DNA from: Petrosia ficiformis
Lineage: Eukaryota > Porifera > Demospongiae > Haplosclerida > Petrosiidae
Direction of reading: 5' to 3'
NCBI GenBank assembly: GCA_947044365.1
Contig: OX345636.1
Coordinates: 3,244,001 to 3,308,000, forward strand
Length of the DNA stretch: 64,000 nucleotides
Position 1 is the first letter of the stretch. Every line of letters begins with the position of its first letter. Shown one piece after another: positions 24,220 through 32,810 of the stretch. Below the pieces are notes generated by a model. It was not told the origin of the DNA and did not search any database. It worked only from the letters and a program-made list of their open reading frames with translations. The translations under genes and the position numbers were made by a program.

Positions 24220-26929
24220 ATGTCGAAAAGAAGATACTCCAAATTCAGTGGGGAAGATGAAGTGGTTGCGGGCCCTAGTGGCCTTACTGCACTGCAGAAT
24301 GCCTTAGTAGGGGTTGTCTCTTCTGTTTTCTCACAGTTTGAGTCTTCTAAGTCAGAGAGCGATGAAGATTTTGAGCCAAAATCAAAGAAAACAATTGCAA
24401 AAAAGTAATAGTAACACGATTTAATAATGTATAATAATTATTAATGCAAATTATAATTGGTTCATAATTATTATATTTATTTTCAATAACAATTATTTTA
24501 ATTCTATATAATTATGTATAATTATAATTATTATAGAATTAAAATAATAGTAATAATTATTATAATAATATAATTATGTGATATACAATGCATTTACTGG
24601 TTAATCATTCTATTAGACCACTACCATCTTCATTTGGGAAAAGAGTGAGGGCCATTCAGTCTGGGTCATTGGCTACAAATAAGCCGAAACGTTGCAAGAT
24701 GTTTGAGTATGATCGTGATATAATTTGTCTCCCAAAGAATTTTATAGAAACAGATGGAAGCATCCCTATACCTAGAAGTGGAAAGGTGCGACAAATGCTT
24801 GCATCCAATGGTTTAATTGGTAAAATCCATCTTGATTCAACTATGAGTGAGGAAGAAATCTTTCAAGAGATACGAGCTCTGTTCAGGAAACCAATGAAAC
24901 AAAATCATAAGTTTAGATTCAATGTATTACAACCAGCTGGTGGAGGAAGCAAAACACTAATGATCCCATCCTTGTCAGAAAGTTTTACATGGACTGCTAG
25001 TGCAGTAGCTGGGAAGAATGCTAAGATGCCCATCTACATTTTAGCACTACAAGATTTTGAGGTAATCTGTTTATAACAGCTTTTTATACAGTTAGTACAA
25101 GTAAGCACATTGGTGGTGCTTACAACAACCTATATGTTAATTGTGGTTGAATGTATATACGTACCTGATGGCATGATGTGTATAATATTTAAACCACTAT
25201 AATAAAAATATTTTTTAACAGACCAATATTGATAGTGATACTAATGCAAGTCTTGAAGTTGCCAAACCATATTCAAAACTGCAGTCTGAGCAACCTTCCC
25301 CTACCCTATCTGTCGAAGAGTTTATGGAAGAAGAACAAATTGAATGTACGAGTAGAAATTATTACAGGTGTGGTGAATACAGTTAAGTAAGATTTTATAA
25401 ATATATTTACGTAATCATGTAGTACTTATATCAACTTGGTTGAAGACAGTGATTCAAATGAATTATCTCCATCTCCTCCACCAATATCACCTCTCACACC
25501 TCCAGCTTTAAGGTATACTAACAGGTCTGCAGTGATTATAAATAAGGTATTATAATTATTACTTAATTTGATCAGGAACCCCATAAGTATTAAAGATATT
25601 GTCCAAGATCATCAACGTAAAGTTCTGTCTGGTGATACTAGTGATATTTTTAGAATAACAGTACGCCGTCGCCATGTTTGGGATGATGCACTAGCTACTT
25701 TTAAAAGAGGGTTTCCTTTTACTTCACATATCCGAATCACATTTGTTGGAGAACCAGCAGTTGATGCTGGTGGCCCATGCAGGGAGTTTCTATGTATACT
25801 AATGCAAGAGTGGATGCGAAACAACAACCTTTTCGAAGGCCCTGATAATTGCAGGATCCCTGTACATAACATGGCAGAGCTAGAAAAGAGAACCTTCAAG
25901 TACATAGGACAGATGATAGCAGTGTCAGTTGTTCAAGGTGGTCCAGGACCACAGTGTCTATCCCCTGCTGTAGTAGACTATCTGTCATATGGTATTGAGA
26001 AAATTCTTGCCACCTCTGAAGATGTACCAGATACTGAAATAAAATATAAACTAAAAATGGTTTGTGAAATATTTTTTGCCTTTACTCGAGTGATCTATAA
26101 TATTTTATACAGTTGGAAGATGCAACTGATGACGCTACTTTACAAAGTATGCTTGGAAGTGATAATTTTGACTTTCGATTTGAATGTGGTGTAATTCAAA
26201 GTGCTGAATTGTATACCATGCTACAGAAGCCAAAGATTCTACGACTAATTGCTACACACTATGCTGTAGTAAGCAATAATATGTTTACAATAATATTGGT
26301 TTAGTACTGTGTACAATGTTGTAATTATCTTAACTATTTTTAATAATTTTGTTATAGATCCGAGTGAAAGCAGAGCTTGATGAAATAAAAGATGGTCTTC
26401 AGGCACTAGATTTTCTCAGTCTGCTGAAAAATTATCCTACAGCAACTAGACAATTGTTTGTTACTGTTAAGTGTTGCCTTACTGCAGACAGTTTGCAAGA
26501 CTTATTCATAGTTTCTTCATTTTCACCAGAAGGCTCAAATGTCAGAGAGGTTGAGGAAAAGACATACATTTACTTTATTAATTTTTTACAAGAATTGGAA
26601 GGTACTATACTTATACCGATTTTGTTTCTAACATGATTTAATTTATTCATGTAGCATCAAAGGGCACAATCCAAATTTCTGACACAGAATCAGTTTCTAT
26701 ATCACTCAGTGATCTGCTTGCCTTTGCCACAGGTGCATCATCTATTCCTCCAATAGGATTTACACCAACACCAAGTATAGATTTTCATACCGACTCTCCT
26801 TATCCAAAAGCCAATACCTGCTGCAATGTGCTAAGTCTACCAATTGTTCCGCATGTACATGAATATGAAACTTTCAAATATACCATGTGTTTTGGCCTAT
26901 CTAATGCTATTGGCTTTGGACAGATTTAA
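24220..26929 (+). CDS. transposon-borne HECT-type E3 ubiquitin ligase (665 aa, 8 exons)
   Basis: Exons by GT-AG and matching phase: 24,220-24,404; 24,617-25,061; 25,222-25,367; 25,450-25,512; 25,576-26,059; 26,113-26,268; 26,358-26,601; 26,655-26,929 (1998 nt, 666 codons). The N-terminal third has an acidic Ser-rich patch (SKSESDEDFEP), a basic segment and a conserved-looking region (DRDIICLPKNF). A proline-rich linker (SPSPPPISPLTPP) precedes the HECT domain (about residue 280 to the end). HECT hallmarks are FVGEPAVDAGGPCREFL in the N-lobe and, in the C-lobe, ANTCCNVLSLP with catalytic Cys630, then YETFKYTMCFGLSNAIGFGQ. The usual TCFN is TCCN here. It should transfer ubiquitin from E2 to substrates via a Cys thioester, as in G2E3-like ligases. 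AATAAA overlaps the stop. Exon 1 is the least certain part. Confidence 0.88.
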
Positions 26930-26933
26930 TAAA
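26928..26933 (+). terminator. polyadenylation signal AATAAA overlapping the HECT stop
   Basis: AATAAA shares bases with the TAA stop codon at 26,927-26,929, consistent with a compact element where two genes end tail to tail. Confidence 0.5.
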
Positions 26934-27077
26934 AGAGCAGGCTATATACCGCTCTAATCTGTTGAATTGATGACACTAACTACAATTATCATTTATTTAA
27001 TTCATTTATTCATGTGCTATATATGTACATTCATGATATAGAAAAGGATAATTATGATTATCAACAATTACCTATAG

Positions 27078-28298
27078 CTATTCAGTACAATTATTGCAAC
27101 CAAATTGCAAATGAGATCCAACAATGTTAACAACTTGTATATATGTACTTTTACAATTGTCTTCAACACCTGAAGTTGTTGTATTGATGACAGCATTTAA
27201 TGAAGTCATGAGTGCTCTGCATGGCTGAAATGTTCCTCCTGGAACTGTAACTGTATCTCTTACTGCAGGCAAAGTAAGATTTCGAGACTGTCCCACTATT
27301 TGGGTAAAATTTGGCTGATTTTGTTGGTGAACAATTCCTTGTACATATAGTTGATTGGGTGTTTGATTATGCTCGCTAGACAATGAGTGATTGTTCCAAC
27401 ATTCTGTGAACACCTTTAAAAAATGATTTAGTCTTGGGATGTAAGTGTAATGTAAACAAAACATATCAATTTCATTTAAAACATCTAAATGACCATTTAA
27501 TTCTAATTCTTGGAATGTAGCATAAAAGTAAGAACCAACAGACCTTGTCACATCCCTCCATAACCTTTCTATACGTTCGTTATGTGTGGATGAACCTGTA
27601 ATTACACTGGATTCAGACGAATGTTGTTCTATCATGAATCTCCACACCTCTACATTTTCGCCTCCAAGATCAGAGCGAACACGTTCAGGTAAGCCATATT
27701 CATCAACAGCTTCATTAAAGGCAACCATTACTGTATCAGCTCGATTATTCTGAGCACATTTCAGGTACACTATAGTTCGTGAGTATCCATCCACACCACC
27801 ATGAATAACCATCCTCCATCTAATTAATTTGTGGTTCCCATCGATGTGCCAAACAGCATTGGGACCACTTACATGGTAAACCCTCCTTCTAACAACTATA
27901 CTTCTCCTTAAAGCTGTATTGATAGGATCCACCCTATGAATTGAAGCACGTAATCTTGCTCTTGGTACATGTATACCAAGTGCTGACAAATGCCCATTCA
28001 TAAACCGTTCACCATCATGAGGATGATCAGTTTTAATGTGATAAATTAAACGGTCAAGGTCACTATCACTAATGTTAGTAATTCTTGAAATACCAAATTC
28101 ATCTAACCTACGATATAAAGTGGCACGACTTATCCCAAGGATACCAGCAATTCGGACCCAATTGAATTTTAAGCTTCGGAGAAATTCTATGTCTTCTATA
28201 TTTATCTCAACACGAGGTCTTCCTACTGTAGACCTAGAGCAGACAAAACTGTATCATAATTTTTTTATTGGATTGACTACTAACCTTCTTACTGCCAT
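27078..28298 (-). CDS. DDE integrase-type (rve) transposase, 389 aa, 2 exons
   Basis: Exon 1 (28,285-28,298) encodes MAVRR. A 51-nt GT-AG intron follows, and exon 2 (27,078-28,233) completes 390 codons including the stop. The N-terminus has an AT-hook-like GRPR and a helix-turn-helix (FNWVRIAGILGISRATLYRR, about residues 28-47). The RNase H-like core shows VWHIDGNHKL (Asp136), RVRSDLGGENVEVW (Asp193) and HNERIERLWRDV (Glu224 or Glu227, about 33 residues after Asp193), the D-D-E triad of IS3/retroviral-type integrases. A segment starting at an internal methionine (28,001) would lose the HTH, so the spliced start is preferred. It is convergent with the HECT gene. Its start is next to the right repeat array, which may act as promoter and binding site. 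It should cut and rejoin the element ends. Confidence 0.9.
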
Positions 28299-28369
28299 TT
28301 GTTAAAAATTTACTAAGCCTAAATTAACTAATTGTATAATTATGATCAAAGTAACTGTTTTACAAGCAT

Positions 28370-28870
28370 TATTAGCAGTTATTTATAAATATCGATCGAA
28401 AGCAACAGTTATTTATAAATATCAAACAAAGGTAACTGTTATTTACAAATATCGATCAAAAGTAACAGTTATTTACAAATATCGATCAAAAGTAACAGTT
28501 ATTTATAAATATCGATCAAAAGTAACCGTTATTTATAAATATCAATCAAAAGTAACAGCTATTTATAAATATCGATCAAAACTAACAGTTATTTATAAAT
28601 ATCGAACAAAAGTAACAAATATGATCAAAAGTAACAGTTATTGATAAATATCGATCAAAAGTAACCGTTATTTATAAATATCGATCAAAAGTAACAGTTA
28701 TTTATAAATATCGATCAAAAGTAAGTTATTTATAAATATCGATCAAAAGTAACAGTTATTTATAAATATCGATCAAAAGTAACAGTTATTTATAAATATT
28801 GATCAAAACTAACAGTTATTTATAAATATCGAACAAAAGTAACAAATATCGATCAAACGTACAAGTGTAA
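28370..28870 (-). repeat. right subterminal array, ~15 copies of the 30-bp unit
   Basis: Mirror image of the left array, with units GTTATTTATAAATATCGATC plus AAAAGTAACA. About fifteen copies; variants carry CGAACA or TGATCA. A frame open across it merely reflects the 30-bp (10-codon) periodicity. Confidence 0.88.
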
Positions 28871-28929
28871 ATACCGCATAGTTCACAAGTAACGACTTGC
28901 ATGAATTTTGAGACAAACGGCACGCCATA
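28816..28929 (-). repeat. right terminal inverted repeat
   Basis: Ends CGGCACGCCATA; reverse complement of the left TIR. Confidence 0.9.
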
Positions 28930-28935
28930 TGTAAT
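28930..28935. repeat. target-site duplication TGTAAT, right
   Basis: Exact repeat of 23,687-23,692. Confidence 0.85.
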
Positions 28936-29143
28936 AGCTGTCATCATGCAACATTTCTATTTGACATTAGTAATTTATATAGCTATGACAACATTACTAT
29001 TGATAAGAATCCATAATTGTAGCATGTGGCAAGACACTCACATGTATCTCCAAACTGACGTTTGTACGCCGTCACAGTGACACTCTGCAAGACACCACCC
29101 CCCTCCTCCTAACGTCATGAATGAATAGTAGCTGTGCTTCAAC

Positions 29144-29212
29144 GTTTAGTGTCATGCACACACCCCCCCACCCCCTTAGCGCCACTACGACGTTGGCATA
29201 TAATTTTCTGTT
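29144..29212. repeat. outer 69-bp inverted repeat, right copy
   Basis: Reverse complement of 23,043-23,111. It is immediately followed by the end of the next MITE-like element at 29,213. Confidence 0.85.
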
Positions 29213-30249
29213 TAGCCTGGAGACCACGCCCTATCCGCATGCAAAACGGCGGTTAAGCGGGAAGGGCCTGGTATCAACTGGCAAAGGTCATGTTCTTGTT
29301 AAAGATTTCATGGACAATGAATAATTCATATGCGGTCACGTTATGGAAATAAAATGATGTAATTATAATAAAAGTAAACTGATACCGGTATGTAAATTCA
29401 GGCAAATGGGCCTTATCAATAGCTACAGCAACAATCCAAATTTTAGAAACAAGCATGTCAAGCATACTCCTCCAGTTACTAGTCTGCTGCCCACTTTGCA
29501 TACGAGGAAGTGGTATGGAATCACCAGCATCATTCACTCGTACACAGTGGAATGTAGGTTTGGTTTTAGGGAGGTACTTCCGTAAGTGGTTCAAGCTCAT
29601 GTGAAGTAGTTACATAGCGATTTTGATAAAATGAGTACTGTTCCTTGCCTTGGTTGTGGCGAAAACGTGTGATGAATCCATGCTTGTAGGGGTGCGTTTT
29701 CAAGTACCACTTGAAAACTGCAATCTGATTGGGGTGGCAAAATATTTGCAGCGTGTACGAGTGAATGATGCTGGTGATTCCAGACCACTTCCTCATATGC
29801 AAAGGGGGCGGCACCGCCAGACTATCCAGCTACCTGACAATGTAGCCTTTGGATTACCATAAACTAGTGGTATGTGACCAGCACGAATTGTACTAATCAC
29901 TTGCTGGTCTTACTGCTCTTCACCAATGAAGATTGGATTGATCCCTTTCCTCTTCATCAGCACCACTTGATTCTTCATTATGGCAACAAATGGAGATATT
30001 ACAAAGACTATTGGACAAGTTCTCTGTCCAAGATACACAAATAACCAAGGCAAATAAATAAATACATCAATCATAAATACACCAGAACATTGCTATCCGA
30101 CAATACATGTAGATATAGCTTCAGTCTGTTTCTACTTTAGCGATAAACTTTTAGAAATCAGCAAATACAGCCTCCGTTTGCCCGAGTTTACTCATTTCAT
30201 TTTCGTAACGTGACCGCATGAAATAGTGGAGGGCGTGGTCTCCAGGCTA
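29213..30249. mobile_element. 1.04-kb element with TIR TAGCCTGGAGACCACGCCCT
   Basis: The left end TAGCCTGGAGACCACGCCCT is the exact reverse complement of the right end (30,230-30,249). A second matched block (ATGCGGTCACGTTA at about 29,331 and its complement near 30,205) extends the TIR with an insertion. An internal hairpin pairs about 29,505-29,548 (GGAATCACCAGCATCATTCA) with 29,750-29,790. Reading frames of 70-108 aa overlap these palindromes and look non-coding. The target duplication is probably just TA and hence ambiguous. Confidence 0.7.
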
Positions 30250-30398
30250 GGAGATCCCCTAATCATTTTCTTGACCACTCCCTACGCACAGCCTGCTGAT
30301 AGCTGTATTCTGGTGTATAATAGTGTTAGCTACTTCATTTATACCTTCCTGTCATCGTTAGTCATTGACCTAGTAGTCTATACTTTGTAGCTAGGGCT

Positions 30399-32042
30399 AT
30401 GTCTTCTACTAGTTCACCATCAATAAAATATAATCAGTATCTTGACTGTCTTTGTGGATTGGTTAGTGATAGTTCTGTAAAAGAAGATGGTGCTAACGAT
30501 CATGAAAGCAGTGAGTCGATACCACTTCACATAACCTCTGAAAATAGTCTCAATATTGGTATCATTGGAGGAGGTATGGCTGGTCTGTATTCGGCACTTT
30601 TGCTACAGAAATACATCCCTGGAGTTAAAGTAAAAATATTTGAGGCTAATAATCGAGTAGGGGGTCGTGTTTATACACATAAGTTCTCTTCAGAGCCGTA
30701 TCAATACTTTGAAGCTGGTGCCATGAGATTGCCATACACTGAAAGCCACATGCCCGTCTTTAATCTGATTGACTATCTAAATAAAGAAATCCCTAACAAT
30801 TCCATTGAATTGATGGCATTTAATACTTGTCCAACTGGTAACAGAGTGCTTTTCAGTGGTACCAAGCAGAAAGATGGTCATGTGATGTCTGCTGAGTATG
30901 CTAATAAACATGGCAGTGAGCTTGGATTTCCCGTAGAAGCTGGCATTGTTGATGGAGATAATTCAGTAACATTAATGAATGAAGCCCTGTCACCAGTTAT
31001 AGAAGCATTAGAGAAGGATTTTGAAGCTGCCTTAAAGAAGTATAGTGACATGTCCGTATATAACTATTTGTCTATGGAAATGGGTTGGAATAGCCACAAA
31101 ATTAACTCTGTTGAAATAATGGGTGGAGATTCACATTCTTTTCAATACGGAGTGATAGATCTAATATTTAATGTTGGAGTTTACTACAGAGAGTTATCAT
31201 GGAAGTCTATTTCTGGGGGCATGTCTAAACTTCCTGAATTGTGTGCAGAAGTCATTGAGATGAAAGGAGGAGAGATCTTATTGAATGCCAGTGTCGAATC
31301 AATAGTCCACCCAGAAGATAAGAGTCTTGTAAGGGTGGGATATATTGATCCAAAGCATCCAACATCCCAAAGCCTTCTTTATGAAACATTTGATGCCGTG
31401 ATTATGACCCTACCACCTCCAAACATCCATATGATACCAGAAAGACCTTGCTGGGGAGCTGATGTAGAACATGCTTTGCGCATTGCGCCCATCTGTCCTG
31501 CATCCAAGTTGTGTTTGCGATTTATTACTCGTTTTTGGGAGCGTTCAGACTTGCAGCACCCGCCTTCACATGGCGGTCAATCAGTAACAAATCTCCCATT
31601 TAGTAAGGTACTTTATCCTCACTATGGCATAGGAGATACTGGGAAAGGGGTATTAATTTTCTACAACATTTCAAATGACTCAACAATACTGTCACTGAAA
31701 TCGAAAAAGCAAAGAATTAGTTTAGCATTGAGAAATTTGCAGCTACTGTATCCCGAAGTTTCCATAGCAGAGGAGTATGCTGGAGGTTTGGATCCTGAAG
31801 ATGACAAGTTCTTAGATGAATCTTTTCTTAATGATTGGTCAGTTCTTGGAATATTATATCGTCCAGGGCAATTTCTATCTCTCTTTCCTGTGCTAGCTAA
31901 ACCCCAGAGTCAAGTATATTTTGCTGGAAGTCATCTCAGTTTTAATCGAAGTTGGATTGTTGGTGCCTTAGAATCAGCCAAGAGAGCTGTACAGCAAATA
32001 ATGAAGAACTCATTAAATCAACTTGTGGTTGATTATTTGTGA
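30399..32042 (+). CDS. FAD-dependent amine / L-amino-acid oxidase-like protein (547 aa)
   Basis: A single uninterrupted frame. The Rossmann dinucleotide fold is at residues 53-93: IGIIGGGMAGLYSA (GxGxxG = Gly57-Gly59-Gly62), an acidic residue after the second strand (FEANNR) and GGRVYT. EAGAMRLP follows, the motif in which L-amino-acid oxidases place the arginine that holds the substrate carboxylate. The C-terminal FAD motif VYFAGSHLS...WIVGALESAKRA is near 505-530. Length is normal for the flavin amine oxidase family. There is no signal peptide; the first ~48 residues are a polar extension. Expected chemistry is oxidative deamination giving imine and H2O2; the substrate cannot be told. The lack of introns differs from other genes here and allows retroposition or lateral transfer. 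Confidence 0.85.
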   Translation: MSSTSSPSIKYNQYLDCLCGLVSDSSVKEDGANDHESSESIPLHITSENSLNIGIIGGGMAGLYSALLLQKYIPGVKVKIFEANNRVGGRVYTHKFSSEPYQYFEAGAMRLPYTESHMPVFNLIDYLNKEIPNNSIELMAFNTCPTGNRVLFSGTKQKDGHVMSAEYANKHGSELGFPVEAGIVDGDNSVTLMNEALSPVIEALEKDFEAALKKYSDMSVYNYLSMEMGWNSHKINSVEIMGGDSHSFQYGVIDLIFNVGVYYRELSWKSISGGMSKLPELCAEVIEMKGGEILLNASVESIVHPEDKSLVRVGYIDPKHPTSQSLLYETFDAVIMTLPPPNIHMIPERPCWGADVEHALRIAPICPASKLCLRFITRFWERSDLQHPPSHGGQSVTNLPFSKVLYPHYGIGDTGKGVLIFYNISNDSTILSLKSKKQRISLALRNLQLLYPEVSIAEEYAGGLDPEDDKFLDESFLNDWSVLGILYRPGQFLSLFPVLAKPQSQVYFAGSHLSFNRSWIVGALESAKRAVQQIMKNSLNQLVVDYL

Positions 32043-32574
32043 CATGTTTGTGTGTGCATAATTTATATTATTTAGAAGTATAATTATAATTAGTATATAC
32101 TCCATTCAAAAGGAATGTAAATACAAATGAAATGATTTTTGTGAAACTTAAATGTATATTCCAATTCCAACCGTTACATGATCAAATCAATGCTGTGAAG
32201 AAATCAAGAGAAATTAAATATTTGATCTTTCGGAATATTGTTGTTAAACCAATCCCCCTCTTGTTGAATACAATCACCTCTGGCATATTTTCCAATCCTT
32301 GGGTGACAGAATATATGATTATTATTTTTGGATGTGTCTGAACCAAGAACAAGGGAACAAACAAATGTGCTTTCACAGCATTCCTTATACTAAGTCTATC
32401 CTGAACAAAGTATTATATATGAAGTATATACTGTAGGAGCTGCTGATATTGTCATTTCAGATTTCCAATACACTGGTAATACCAGGAAACAATGTTTTAC
32501 ACTTCATAATGCACCACATTTCTAAAGGCAGTGTAAGACTATAATAATCATTTGTATTGAAACTTCTAGGGCAG

Positions 32575-32810
32575 TCAATGCAATCATTAACAAATCTCCT
32601 ATTTAGTAAGGTACTTTCAGTGACACCGTTTTTGAGTCATTCAAACTGCTACAGATGTTTTCTACCCCTTCCTATAGTACTTCCTATGTCATAGTGAGGA
32701 CTATGGCACAGAAGATCTAGATAGTAGGAATGGGCAATAATATTCTATAGCGATTTGAATGACTTCAAAAATGGTGATCTCAGTTTTAATGATACTTGTT
32801 GGAATCTGTA
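32575..32810. pseudogene. scrambled relics of the oxidase gene
   Basis: AACAAATCTCCTATTTAGTA at about 32,590 closely matches the oxidase gene at ~31,582. Reverse-complement CCTATGTCATAGTGAGGA (about 32,681) matches ~31,616-31,634. GATCTCAGTTTTAAT (32,779) matches ~31,934. The pieces are short and rearranged, with no open frame. They suggest a decayed second copy. Confidence 0.5.

Larger units (their letters stand above)
23693..28929. mobile_element. complete 5.2-kb DNA transposon carrying HECT ligase and DDE integrase genes
   Basis: The ends are perfect inverted repeats starting TATGGCGTGCCGTTTGTC. Similarity continues for about 115 bp with one small indel, then becomes mirrored arrays of a ~30-bp repeat. 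A 6-bp TGTAAT duplication flanks it. Inside are two convergent genes: a HECT E3 ligase (24,220-26,929, +) and an rve-type transposase (27,078-28,298, -), with only ~148 bp between their stop codons. Both read through without stops or frameshifts under consistent GT-AG splicing, so the copy looks recent and possibly active. The IS3/retroviral-type catalytic core recalls the Repbase IS3EU group of eukaryotic transposons; that name is from memory and unchecked. Confidence 0.92.

Noticed and set aside
25612..25905. Minus-strand frame over the HECT domain
   Set aside because: Antisense shadow of HECT exon 5.
28342..28644. Frame with repeating KVTVIYKYRS
   Set aside because: Generated by the 30-bp subterminal repeat of the transposon.
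29566..29862. Frames of 63-82 codons on both strands
   Set aside because: They lie within the internal hairpin of the 29,213-30,249 element; sense and antisense open frames reflect the palindrome.
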